Origin: CAVOOW01 sp963697675
GTDB taxonomy: Bacteria; Actinomycetota; Actinomycetes; JACCUZ01
Direction: 5' to 3'
NCBI GenBank assembly: GCA_963697675.1
Contig: CAVOOW010000003.1
Span: 186,001 to 250,000 of the forward strand
Length of the DNA stretch: 64,000 nucleotides
Shown: positions 1-8,800 of the stretch, piece after piece
Layout of the letters: each line of letters starts with the position of its first letter
Numbering within the stretch: position 1 is the first letter of the stretch
Position numbers and translations under genes: made by a program
Notes under the pieces: model-generated
The model's database searches: none
What the model was told of the DNA's origin: nothing
What the model saw: only the letters and a program-made list of their open reading frames with translations

Positions 1-396
1 GTCATCGGGCTGCTCGCCGTGCTCGGCGCTGGTGCCAACGGGGTTGCCAAGTCGATCGACCAGAACGCCAACAAGGCGGGCGGGGACAGCAACCCGATGG
101 TGATCACCGCGGGCAACGCGTTCGAGGTTGATGGCTTCAACTACAGCAAGGGCTGGTCCCTCGGCAAGGACGTTCTCGGCGATCTGAACATCAAGGGTCT
201 CAAGGTCACCAACAACCGCGACAACAAGGACTCCGCACTGGTCGAGGTCAAGGTCTGGAAGGGCACCGAGGTTCTAGCCCTCGCCCACTGCACGACTGAG
301 CCGATCGGCGTCGGGACCACGGTCACGCCGTCCTGCAGCAGCACGGACGAGCTGCCGAGGGACTTCACCAAGATCACCATCAACGACACGTTCTGA
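1..396 (+). CDS. exported or membrane-anchored small protein, 5' end cut by window
   Basis: The reading frame is open from base 1, so the true start lies upstream of the window. The first visible residues (V-I-G-L-L-A-V-L-G-A-G-A) look like the end of a signal or anchor helix. A soluble domain of about 110 residues follows, with regular beta-strand spacing (for example LGDLNIKGLKVTNNRDNKDS) and two cysteines (AHC, PSC) that could form a disulphide. This layout resembles the small actinobacterial exported proteins with one immunoglobulin-like domain (FxLYD or DUF4352-like). That family assignment is an inference and no catalytic motif is visible. The stop is TGA at 394-396. Confidence 0.55.
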   Translation, partial: VIGLLAVLGAGANGVAKSIDQNANKAGGDSNPMVITAGNAFEVDGFNYSKGWSLGKDVLGDLNIKGLKVTNNRDNKDSALVEVKVWKGTEVLALAHCTTEPIGVGTTVTPSCSSTDELPRDFTKITINDTF

Positions 397-828
397 GTCG
401 GCTGATCTGAGTGCGTCCTCGCTTCGGCGCGGCCACGCTCAGGTTGTCCGAATCGACAAGAGCGACCCGCAGCGGCCGAAACCAAGATCATCCCGGTGCC
501 CCACCCGATCCCGGCCATTCGCGGGCCCGGGCAGCGCCCGGAGCGTAGACCGCTCCCGGATTTTTCAGAATTCCAGCGTCACTTTCCGTGGCACGGTGCA
601 GGTGCAGGACCGCATCGCCTAGCACCCACGCCCGTTCGAGGATTTCCAAGGATCACAATGCCGGTATCCCCGCCGATGGTGCGTACGCAGCCGGCCGCCT
701 AGATCGCTCCGCTAATTCCAAGATCATTCCGGAATCCCTGGGAATGGTGCGTACCCACAGGGCCACCTAGCGCCCTCTGGGAGGGCTGCCCAGGGGAGTG
801 GGCTTGGCGGGGGCCTGGCAGGCAGGCG

Positions 829-845
829 CGTTCAGTCACTGAACG
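829..845. promoter_or_regulatory. inverted repeat 1, candidate operator
   Basis: Perfect 7-bp arms (cgttcag, ctgaacg) around tca. The core cagtcactg is shared with the second inverted repeat; the centres are about 43 bp apart, close to four helical turns. It lies about 240 bp upstream of the universal stress gene. Operator function is inferred from symmetry and spacing only. Confidence 0.4.
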
Positions 846-869
846 TCAACCGAGCACGCTCAATGCAGG

Positions 870-890
870 TCATTCCAGTCACTGGAATGA
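870..890. promoter_or_regulatory. inverted repeat 2, candidate operator
   Basis: Perfect 9-bp arms (tcattccag, ctggaatga) around tca, with the same cagtcactg core as the inverted repeat at 829-845. Paired identical cores at helical spacing suggest cooperative binding of a dimeric regulator upstream of the stress gene. Confidence 0.4.
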
Positions 891-1082
891 GCGACCAAGG
901 GCAGACAATAACCTTCTACAGACAGAAACCGAGGCTCAGACCAAGATCATTCAGACCCGAGCCGACGCACCCAACCCCTGCCCAGCCCGGCCCCTGCGCC
1001 GATAGGTTCCCACCGCGGGCTGCCGCCCACGAAGGCTGCCTGCCTCCCGGTCGGTGACCGGAGAACGAGTCAGGAGTCCGTT

Positions 1083-1484
1083 ATGGCGATCGTCGTGGGC
1101 TATCTCCCGAGCCCCGAAGGGCGGGCGGCGTTGCGCCGAGGCGCCGAGGAGGCGCGGCTGCGGGGCACCAAGCTGATCGTGATCAACTCCAACCGCGGAG
1201 GCCGGGACCTGACCTCGTCGGACGCCGCCCGACAGGAGGCCGATCTCGCCGATGTCCGGGCGCAATTGGAGCGAGACGCCATCGAGCACGAGGTCCGCCT
1301 GCTGGTTCGCGGCCTCGAGCCCGCCGAGGACCTCATCGCGGTCGCGGAGGAGGTCGGGGCAGACTTCATCGTGATCGGGCTGCGCCGACGCACCGCTGTC
1401 GGCAAACTCATCCTTGGCAGCAACGCGCAGCGCGTACTGCTCGAAGCGACCTGCCCGGTCCTGGCGGTCAAGGCAGAGGAGTAG
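1083..1484 (+). CDS. universal stress protein, UspA family
   Basis: 133 residues, one Usp domain, the usual size for a single-domain member. It begins MAIVVGYLPSPEGRAALRRG and ends with the family nucleotide-binding signature: a G-x-G-S type pattern in GLRRRTAVGKLILGSNAQ, then LLEATCPVLAVKAEE. ATP-binding Usp proteins carry this pattern, so ATP binding is likely. Usp proteins are cytoplasmic and respond to starvation, hypoxia or stress; the specific role here is unknown. The HhH-GPD gene starts 4 bp downstream, so the two are probably co-transcribed. Two candidate operators lie in the leader. Confidence 0.9.
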   Translation: MAIVVGYLPSPEGRAALRRGAEEARLRGTKLIVINSNRGGRDLTSSDAARQEADLADVRAQLERDAIEHEVRLLVRGLEPAEDLIAVAEEVGADFIVIGLRRRTAVGKLILGSNAQRVLLEATCPVLAVKAEE

Positions 1485-1488
1485 ACCC

Positions 1489-2076
1489 ATGGCGAGCACG
1501 AAGACCCGCCCGATTGCGATCACCGGCGAGCCCGCGGCGGACGCGCTGCTCGACCGCGACCCGTTCGCGCTACTTGCGGGCATGCTGCTGGACCAGCAGT
1601 TCCCGATGGAACGGGCCTTCGCGGGACCGCAGAAGATCGCCGAGCGGCTCGGGATCGACCATCTCGACCCGGCGTTCATCGCGGCGCAGGACCCCGACGC
1701 GTTCGCAGCACTGTGCGCGACCCCGCCGGCCGTACACCGTTACCCGGGCAGCATGGCCGCGCGGCTGCAGGCGCTCGCCGCCCGAGTCGTCGAGGAGTAC
1801 GACGGTGACGCCGCCGCTCTGTGGACGGGGGCGTCCAGTGGAGCGGAGCTGTTCGCGAGGCTCCGGTCGCTGCCCGGTTTCGGGGACACCAAGGCCCGGA
1901 TCTTCGTGGCGCTGCTGGGCAAGCAACGCGGGGTCCAACCCGCCGGTTGGCAGGCGGCGGCCGGCGCCTACGCCGAGGACGGGTCGCACCGCTCCGTCGC
2001 GGATGTCGTCGATGCGGACAGCCTCGCCAAGGTGCGCGCCTTCAAGCAGGAGCAGAAACGCGCCGCAAAGGGGTGA
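1489..2076 (+). CDS. HhH-GPD family base-excision repair protein
   Basis: 195 residues from the ATG at 1489, which follows the Usp stop by 4 bp. The protein opens with a DRDPFALLAGMLLDQQFPME segment typical of the uncharacterised actinobacterial HhH-GPD subfamily (TIGR03252 type). It also has a helix-hairpin-helix DNA-binding motif LRSLPGFGDTKARIFVALLG near residues 123-143. Members resemble endonuclease III or AlkA-type glycosylases but lack the C-terminal iron-sulphur cluster loop; no cysteine cluster is seen here. A role in excising damaged bases is inferred from the fold. A longer upstream frame overlaps usp and is less likely. Confidence 0.85.
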   Translation: MASTKTRPIAITGEPAADALLDRDPFALLAGMLLDQQFPMERAFAGPQKIAERLGIDHLDPAFIAAQDPDAFAALCATPPAVHRYPGSMAARLQALAARVVEEYDGDAAALWTGASSGAELFARLRSLPGFGDTKARIFVALLGKQRGVQPAGWQAAAGAYAEDGSHRSVADVVDADSLAKVRAFKQEQKRAAKG

Positions 2077-2228
2077 TGACTCCCTGTGATCGGCCACGCG
2101 GACGGTCCGTCGCGGGCTAGCCTCGTGGTCAGACCGGTTGCACGGCCACCGGGATCACAGCTGCGGGGGGCCAGGATCATCGACACGGAAGGCTGGTCAG
2201 TCGTGCAGCAGCGCGGTCAGGGGCGGAG

Positions 2229-3725
2229 GTGACCCCAGATCTCACCGGTCATGAGCGTCTCGAGCTGTCCGACCTCGCGCTCTTCGAGACGCTCATCCTC
2301 GAGGCTCCCGTGGCCTTCGCGTTCTATGACACGGACCTGCGCTACCGGCGGATCAACCGCATGCTGGCCGACATCAATGCCTTGCCGATGGAGGCGCACA
2401 TCGGCTGGCGGCCCAGCGAGATCCTGCCCGACCCGCTCGGCTCGGCGATCGAGGCACGGCTGGTCGAGGTCCTCGAGACCGGAAGCGTCGTGTCCGACGA
2501 CGACTTCACCGCCATCTCGCCGACAACCGGTGAGCTCGGTCACTACGCGTCGAAGTGGTACCCGGCGCGGGCGGGTGACGGGTCGATCATCGGGGTCGCC
2601 GTGATGGTCTCGGACGTCACCGCGCGGCATCGCTCGGAGGCGGCACTGCTGCGCAGCAACGACCGCACCGTCCGCCTCCAGCAGGCGACGTCGGCGTTGG
2701 CAGGGGCCTTGACCGTCGACGATGTACGGCGCGTTCTGCTCGACCTCGGCCGCTCCGCCGGCTTCGCCACCCACACCGAGATTGACGTCACCGCCGGCGA
2801 GCCGGACCCGGTCGAGCCGCTCTCGCCGCTGCTGCCCGACACCGGCTCGCCTGAGGGCATCGTCGCGTTGCCGTTGGTGGTGTCCGGCGGACGCATCGGC
2901 ACCTTGCGCCTCACCCGGCGGCAGGCCGAGGTGGCCGCCGAGGACCTCGCGTTCCTCGGCGCCCTCGCGGGTCAGTGCGCGATCGCCGTGGAGCGTGCCC
3001 GGCTCTTCGAACGGGAGCGTTCGACTGCGGTGGAGCTGCAGCGCAGCCTGCTCCCGGATCGGCTGCCCGTGGCAGCCGGCGTCGAGCTGGCCGCGCGCTT
3101 CCTTCCGGGCTCACCAGGCGCGGACGTGGGCGGTGACTGGTACGACGCCTTCACGCTGCCGGACGGCCGCCTGGTGCTGGTCGTCGGCGACGTGATGGGC
3201 AAGGGCGTGGTCGCTGCGGCCGGCATGGGACGCCTGCGGGCTGCCCTGCGGGCTCTCGCCCTGGTCAACCCATTGCCCGAGGCGGTCCTGAGCGGGCTCG
3301 ACCGCGTGTTCACCGCCACCGAGGATCCCGACCAGATCGCCACGCTTGTCTACCTGCTGATCAATCCGGCGGCCCGGCGGGCGGCGGTCGGCGCCGCCGG
3401 ACACCTGCCGCTCGTGCTAATGCGGGCGGGCGGAGAACCGGAGCTGGTGGACGCCGGATCCGGGTCCACACCACTCGGCTGGCCCGAGCCGAGGACACAG
3501 CGCACCCTGGAGCTCGGGCCGGGCGACCTGCTGCTCGGCGTGACCGACGGGGTCGTCGAGCGGCGGGGCTTTGACCTCGACGAGGGGCTCAACGAGCTGG
3601 TCGCGTGCGTACGGGGCGACCACGGCGGCCTCGACGATCTTGTGGAGCGTGTCACCACCACGATGCTGGGGCGCACCTTGGGCCGCGACGACGCCACCCT
3701 GCTGGCCGTGCGCTTCGTCACATAA
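2229..3725 (+). CDS. PAS-GAF-PP2C (RsbU/SpoIIE-type) serine phosphatase
   Basis: 498 residues in three parts. An N-terminal PAS sensor (about 15-140) contains FAFYDTDLRYRRINRMLADI. A GAF-like region (about 150-260) follows, then a C-terminal PP2C/SpoIIE phosphatase domain (about 265-498). The phosphatase has the expected metal-site motifs: GADVGGDWYDAF, VVGDVMGKGVVAA and the final GRDDATLLAVRF. There is no C-terminal HATPase anti-sigma domain, unlike many Streptomyces relatives. The usual role is dephosphorylating an anti-sigma-factor antagonist in a partner-switching circuit; no such partner is in the window. The GTG at 2229 is the only reasonable start, but a GGAGG abuts it too closely, so the start is uncertain. 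The next gene is sigA. Confidence 0.85.
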   Translation: MTPDLTGHERLELSDLALFETLILEAPVAFAFYDTDLRYRRINRMLADINALPMEAHIGWRPSEILPDPLGSAIEARLVEVLETGSVVSDDDFTAISPTTGELGHYASKWYPARAGDGSIIGVAVMVSDVTARHRSEAALLRSNDRTVRLQQATSALAGALTVDDVRRVLLDLGRSAGFATHTEIDVTAGEPDPVEPLSPLLPDTGSPEGIVALPLVVSGGRIGTLRLTRRQAEVAAEDLAFLGALAGQCAIAVERARLFERERSTAVELQRSLLPDRLPVAAGVELAARFLPGSPGADVGGDWYDAFTLPDGRLVLVVGDVMGKGVVAAAGMGRLRAALRALALVNPLPEAVLSGLDRVFTATEDPDQIATLVYLLINPAARRAAVGAAGHLPLVLMRAGGEPELVDAGSGSTPLGWPEPRTQRTLELGPGDLLLGVTDGVVERRGFDLDEGLNELVACVRGDHGGLDDLVERVTTTMLGRTLGRDDATLLAVRFVT

Positions 3726-3869
3726 AGGCGCGCCGGAAGGCACAGGCGGTCTGAGCAGCACCGCGGACGACGTGTCACAATACTGTGTTGCTGCGCGGCG
3801 GTGGCCGCCCCCAATCACTGGGCCCGATATCGGGTTCAACGCGCCCGTCGCCCTGACGAGAGGTAGTTC

Positions 3870-5267
3870 GTGACCGACTCGGTTCGCCCGTTCTCCCCGG
3901 ACAACGCTTTCTCGCCGGTCGACGGCGCGCAGGCGGACGGCTCACCGGTCAGACCCCGCGGGACGCGCGCGGTGGCTGCGACGGCTGCAGCCCGTCGAGC
4001 GACGAACAAGGTCGAGCCAGAACCCAAGAGCGCGGACTCCAAGGCGCCCGCAGCCAAGAAGGCGCCGCCGGTCAAGGCCGTGCCCAAGAAGGACGAGCCA
4101 GCGGCCGGCAACAAGTCGAACGCTGCCGGCGAGAAGAAGGCCGGCGGCAAGCCCGCAGCCAAGAAGGCGGCCGGGAAGACCGCGGAGGCGCCGCCCACCG
4201 ACGGCGCCGCGGCGGCCAAGGCGGGCGACCCCGTCCTCGACCCCGACGCGGACCCGCCCGAGCCCACCGAGCCCCCCGAGGACGAGGCGGTCGAGGGCTT
4301 CGTCATCAGCGAAGACGATGACGAGGATGCGCCTGCCCAGCAGGTCGCCACCGCTGGTGCGACCGCTGACCCGGTCAAGGACTATCTCAAGCAGATCGGC
4401 AAGGTGGCGCTGCTCAACGCCGAGCAGGAGGTCGAGCTCGCCAAGCGGATCGAGGCCGGGCTGTTCTCCGAGGAGAAGCTCAACTCCGGTGACAAGTTCG
4501 CGCCCAAGCTCAAGAAGGAGCTCGACTGGATCGCGGAGGACGGTCGGCGGGCGAAGAACCACCTGCTCGAGGCCAACCTGCGTCTGGTCGTGTCGCTGGC
4601 CAAGCGTTACACCGGTCGCGGCATGTTGTTCCTGGACCTGATCCAGGAGGGCAACCTCGGGCTGATCCGTGCCGTGGAGAAGTTCGACTACACCAAGGGC
4701 TACAAGTTCTCCACGTACGCCACGTGGTGGATCCGCCAGGCGATCACGCGCGCGATGGCCGACCAAGCGCGCACGATCCGCATCCCCGTGCACATGGTCG
4801 AGGTCATCAACAAGCTCGCCCGCGTGCAGCGCCAGATGCTGCAGGACCTCGGGCGCGAGCCCACCCCGGAAGAGCTCGCCAAGGAGCTCGACATGACCCC
4901 GGAGAAGGTCGTCGAAGTGCAGAAGTACGGCCGCGAGCCGATCTCCCTGCACACCCCGCTCGGGGAGGACGGCGACAGCGAGTTCGGCGACCTGATCGAG
5001 GACTCCGAGGCGGTCGTGCCGGCCGACGCCGTGTCGTTCACGTTGTTGCAAGAGCAGCTGCACTCGGTCCTCGACACGCTCTCGGAGCGCGAGGCGGGGG
5101 TGGTGTCGATGCGATTCGGGCTCACCGACGGTCAGCCCAAGACGCTCGACGAGATCGGCAAGGTCTACGGCGTCACGCGCGAACGGATCCGCCAGATCGA
5201 GTCCAAGACCATGTCGAAGCTGCGCCACCCGTCGCGCTCCCAGGTGCTGCGCGACTACCTCGACTAG
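3870..5267 (+). CDS. sigA: RNA polymerase primary (housekeeping) sigma factor
   Basis: 465 residues. Residues 1-160 form an Ala/Lys/Pro-rich low-complexity arm typical of actinobacterial HrdB/SigA. Region 1.2 is about 167-200 (DPVKDYLKQIGKVALLNAEQ). Region 2 is about 235-305, with the -10-reading segment KGYKFSTYATWWIRQAITRA. Region 3 follows (IPVHMVEVINKLARVQ), and region 4 ends the protein with a helix-turn-helix (TLDEIGKVYGVTRERIRQIE) that reads the -35 element. The protein ends RSQVLRDYLD. Start is the GTG at 3870. Its last 18 bases (5248-5265) recur exactly inside the 104-bp repeats at 5616 and 21065. sigA is normally close to parE in this phylum; here about 31 kb intervenes. Confidence 0.97.
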   Translation: MTDSVRPFSPDNAFSPVDGAQADGSPVRPRGTRAVAATAAARRATNKVEPEPKSADSKAPAAKKAPPVKAVPKKDEPAAGNKSNAAGEKKAGGKPAAKKAAGKTAEAPPTDGAAAAKAGDPVLDPDADPPEPTEPPEDEAVEGFVISEDDDEDAPAQQVATAGATADPVKDYLKQIGKVALLNAEQEVELAKRIEAGLFSEEKLNSGDKFAPKLKKELDWIAEDGRRAKNHLLEANLRLVVSLAKRYTGRGMLFLDLIQEGNLGLIRAVEKFDYTKGYKFSTYATWWIRQAITRAMADQARTIRIPVHMVEVINKLARVQRQMLQDLGREPTPEELAKELDMTPEKVVEVQKYGREPISLHTPLGEDGDSEFGDLIEDSEAVVPADAVSFTLLQEQLHSVLDTLSEREAGVVSMRFGLTDGQPKTLDEIGKVYGVTRERIRQIESKTMSKLRHPSRSQVLRDYLD

Positions 5268-5288
5268 AGTCGCGCGGCCTCGACAGGC

Positions 5289-5537
5289 TCAGCCGCTTCC
5301 GGCTGCGAGCGTCCGTACGCCTTGGAGGTAAGCGTCGTAGGTGGTCCGAGCGTCCGTGACAGCCCGCTCGATCGCACCCGGCTCGGCGAGGATCTCGTCG
5401 GCGATGTCGGCATCGAGATCGGCGATTCGAGTGAGATGCTCATCCGGTAGATGACTGCGGTGCTGCGCCGGCAGGAGCGCATGCAGGCGCGCCTCGGCGC
5501 GTTCCCATGACTCGCGTAGCTGGTCCAGCTCGCTCAT
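5289..5537 (-). CDS. small hypothetical protein
   Basis: 82 residues if translation starts at the ATG at 5537, which is preceded by a good Shine-Dalgarno (aaggggcg). An upstream extension to 5645 is possible but lacks such a site. The sequence is acidic and mostly helical (SELDQLRESWERAEARLHAL, then ADLDADIADEIL), with no membrane segment, cysteine or known motif. It runs convergently with sigA, leaving only 21 bp between stops. No function can be assigned. Confidence 0.55.
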   Translation of the reverse strand: MSELDQLRESWERAEARLHALLPAQHRSHLPDEHLTRIADLDADIADEILAEPGAIERAVTDARTTYDAYLQGVRTLAAGSG

Positions 5538-5615
5538 CAGACGCCCCTTCGTCGATCGCCCCGTGTGGCCAGCCAGTGTGTCAGCCCTGCGGCCGAGGCG
5601 GTTGCAACGGACATT

Positions 5616-5719
5616 CTCAGTCCAAGATATTTCATCGCACAGCACTCGTGACCTGCTCGTTCACAACGCTCCGTCGTACAGCGTTAAGTCGTTCCTAGTG
5701 CGCGACTACCTCGACTGAG
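5616..5719 (+). repeat. 104-bp sigA-tail repeat, copy A
   Basis: First of three direct copies. It begins ctcagtcc and ends ctcgactgag, giving 7-bp inverted ends (ctcagtc/gactgag). An internal hairpin (gcgttaag with the complementary ctagtgc segment) is retained through G-T wobbles. Its last codons read S-F-L-V-R-D-Y-L-D-stop, mimicking the sigA C-terminus; bases 5699-5716 match 5248-5265 in sigA exactly. It may be an attachment-site duplication or a small mobile element. Confidence 0.8.
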
Positions 5720-5831
5720 GAAATCCTCTCGTTCGGGCCACGGATTGCAGTTCGTCTTCCCAAGCCCGGCCTTACCCAAGCCTGCGTCCAAAGTGCCAGT
5801 TCGGTCAGCGACGATCAGGCGTAGAAGCCTG

Positions 5832-8800
5832 CTAAGGGGCGATCCGGTAGAAGCCGCTTCCGATGTCGAGGCTCCAGATCCCGCTGCTGCTTGGGACCAG
5901 GCCATCTCCTCGGACAGCGACGGTGGCCGCGATCCTGTTGGTGGCAGGGTCGATGCGGGAGATGACGCCGTAGCCGTCGTTGCGGCTGTAGACCCAGACG
6001 GCTCCCTGGACCACCGCGACCGAGGTTGGTTCGGGACGGACCCGAATCGTCTTTACTATCTGCCCGGTACCCGGGTCCAGGCGCAGGACCGCGCCGCCAA
6101 TGCCGTCGGTTCGCCAGACGGCGCCTTCCCCGACCGCAAGATCGTTGTCGACCAGTCCGGCTTGGGTGGGCACGTGGAGGGCGAGCGCTGGGAGTCGCCC
6201 AGTCGGATCGACCCGGTAGACCACGTTGTCGAGCGACAGCGACACCCACAAGGCATCGACGCCGACACCAAGGGTGGCGATGCCGTCGGCTTTCGTGGGT
6301 CCGAAGGGCAGCTTCGTGGTCACCTTGTTGGTGGCTGGGTCGATGCCGACCACGGTGTGAGTTCCTGTCACCGCGACCCACACGCGTCCCGACATGATGC
6401 CGATCCCGAACGGCGCCGGCCCGACGGGGATCGTCTTGGTCACCCGGTTGGTGGCCGGATCGATGCGCACCACCGTTCCGCCGTCGGTGTCCGAGATCCA
6501 GACTGCCCCCAGCCCGGCCGCGACCTGCGCCGGGTTCTTCCCGGCATGGATCTTCGCGGTTACCCGGTTGGTGGCCGAGTTGATCCGCCACACCTGCCCG
6601 TCGGCGGGTCCCGGGATCCAGACGTCGCCCACGGTCGAGTTGGCGGGCTTCGTGCTGAGTGGGATACGGGCGGTGACCGTGGCCAGTTTGCGGTTTGGGT
6701 GCAGCGCTGGCCGGCCCTGCGGGGGTGTCGGCGAGGGCTCGACCCACATCTCGTCCCACAACTGGCCGAGCACGGCGCTGCGCTGGAAGTTGTGTGCTCG
6801 GCGCGAGGTCAGCGCGGGAAGAAGGCCAGAGGTCACCGGCACATATGCGGCGTCGGACAGTGCGGTTTGCTCGATCTTCTGCCACGCCACCCGGGCCGCG
6901 CCCGGATCGGTCGCTTGCAGATCCCGAGCCGCGACTACCGCCTTGTCGAAACCGTGGTCGCAGACCTTGGCCACGTTGAAGAATCCGGCACCGCAGTGCA
7001 TGAGGGGTTCGTAGACGGCATCCGGCGACGGGTATCCGGGGCCGTACGACCCGAAGCCGACCTGCAGAGGCGTTCCCGCTGGCGGGTCGTATTGGTTGCC
7101 GGTGATGCCCGTCACGTTGCGATATCCCAGGTCCTTGAGAAGTCGGACCAGGTAGGGAGTTACACGTGCTTCTGCGGACACGACGTTGATCGCTGCATCG
7201 GCGGTCCGTGACGCTCTGACGAGCTGTTTCGCCTTCGCGAGGTCGGCAGCAGGGCCAGACGTGTGCGTCGACGGGCAGTCAGGGCGGTAGGCCGGAAAGG
7301 TTGGTGGCAGCATCCGACATGAAGCGGCTACCACTAGCTTCCCGCCAGACAGGTCGACGATCTCGTCGCGGTCGACCACCAATGCGACCGCCTGTCTGGC
7401 GCGCCGATCGCTGAAGGGCTTGACCGTCGTGTTCAGCATCAGATACGACACGAACGGGCCCTGGTCGAGATGCAGCTGGTCGGGATAGCGCGTGCTGAGC
7501 TCGCCCACTCGTGAGTTGGGGACTCCTTCAGCGAGATCCGCGTTACCTTTCAGGACCTCGGTCGTGGCTACATTCACATCCGCCTGGCCGATGCTGATCC
7601 GGTCAGGAAAGCCGTCAGGTTGGGCGGCGTGGGACCACTCGTGGAACCGCGGGTTGCGCACGAGCATGATGTGTTGATGCGGCACGTAGTCGCCGACCAT
7701 GTAGGGGCCCGTTGTGGGCACAGGATGTGTTCCGACGTCGGTGAGGGGCGTGCCGGGCGGCATCGCCGCCGTGAAGGGAAATGCGAGCTTGTTCAGGAAC
7801 GCGCCGTCCGGTGCGCTCAGGTGGATCGTGACCGTGGCTGCGGCGTCGTCGGCAGTTACCCCGGTCAGTTGACAGTTCTTCGGCGATCGCCGGCAATCCT
7901 GGGCCCCGATGATGCCGGCGTAGAGGTCCGAGATGGTGGCGTCGAACTTCTGAAGGAGCGCACGCTCCAGGCCACGTCGGAAGTCACCGGCTCGCACAGG
8001 CACGCCGTTGGAGTAACGGATGCCCTTGCGGACGTGGAAGATGTAGGTCTTTCCCCCATCGGTCAGGTTGGGTAATGCGGTGGCCAGGTCAGGCACCAGC
8101 GTGCCGCCGTCCGGTCCATCAACGCGCCGATAAGTGACCAGGCCGTCGTAGAGCCAGACGAAAGACAAATACTCCGGGTCGATCGAATCGCCAATGTTCC
8201 TGCTGAGGTCGCGCAGGGTGCCGCCTCGGTGTGCGGTGGGCGAGCCGTCCGCGGTTATCCACAGGCTGCCGCCGACCACGGCCACGCCGCGGGGTCCGCC
8301 GCCCAATGCAAGCGTACGCACCACCGCGTCCCCGGCCGGGTCGATCCGGCTCAGGGTCCCCCCGTACTCGCTGGTCACCCAGACCCCGGCCGAGGTGATG
8401 GCGATCCCGCCAGGGCCCCGGTCGGCGGGGATGGTCGCCGCGACCCGGTCGGCGGTGGGGTCGATGTGGGTGACGGTGTCATCCAAGGTGTTGGTCACCC
8501 ACACTCCGCCGCCCCCGACCGCAACACCCTCAGGACCGGCGCCCACCGTGACGGTGTCACTCACCGATCGGCGCGAACCGTCGATCCGCGAGACGGTGCC
8601 GTCCCCGGAGTTGGTCACCCACGCGTCCGCATCGCTGAGGGCGATCGCGGTCGGCCGGCGCCCGACGGGGATCGTTGTGGTGACCTGTCCGCTCGTGGCG
8701 TCGATCACCGAGACCGAGTCGTCAAGGCTGTTGGTCACCCAAACGCTGCCGCGCCCGGCCGCCGCACCGGTCGGAGCGTTACCCACAGGGATGGTCTTGA

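Larger units (their letters stand above)
397..1082. other. 686-bp non-coding region with repeats and inverted repeats
   Basis: No convincing gene is present; the short frames here lack codon bias and homology. It holds an imperfect 27-bp direct repeat (676-702 and 744-770, both starting atggtgcgtac and ending cctag), three copies of ccaagatcat (482, 718, 941), and two strong inverted repeats near the downstream stress gene, described separately. Confidence 0.6.

Noticed and set aside
3942..5228. 428-codon open frame on the - strand
   Set aside because: Shadow of sigA.
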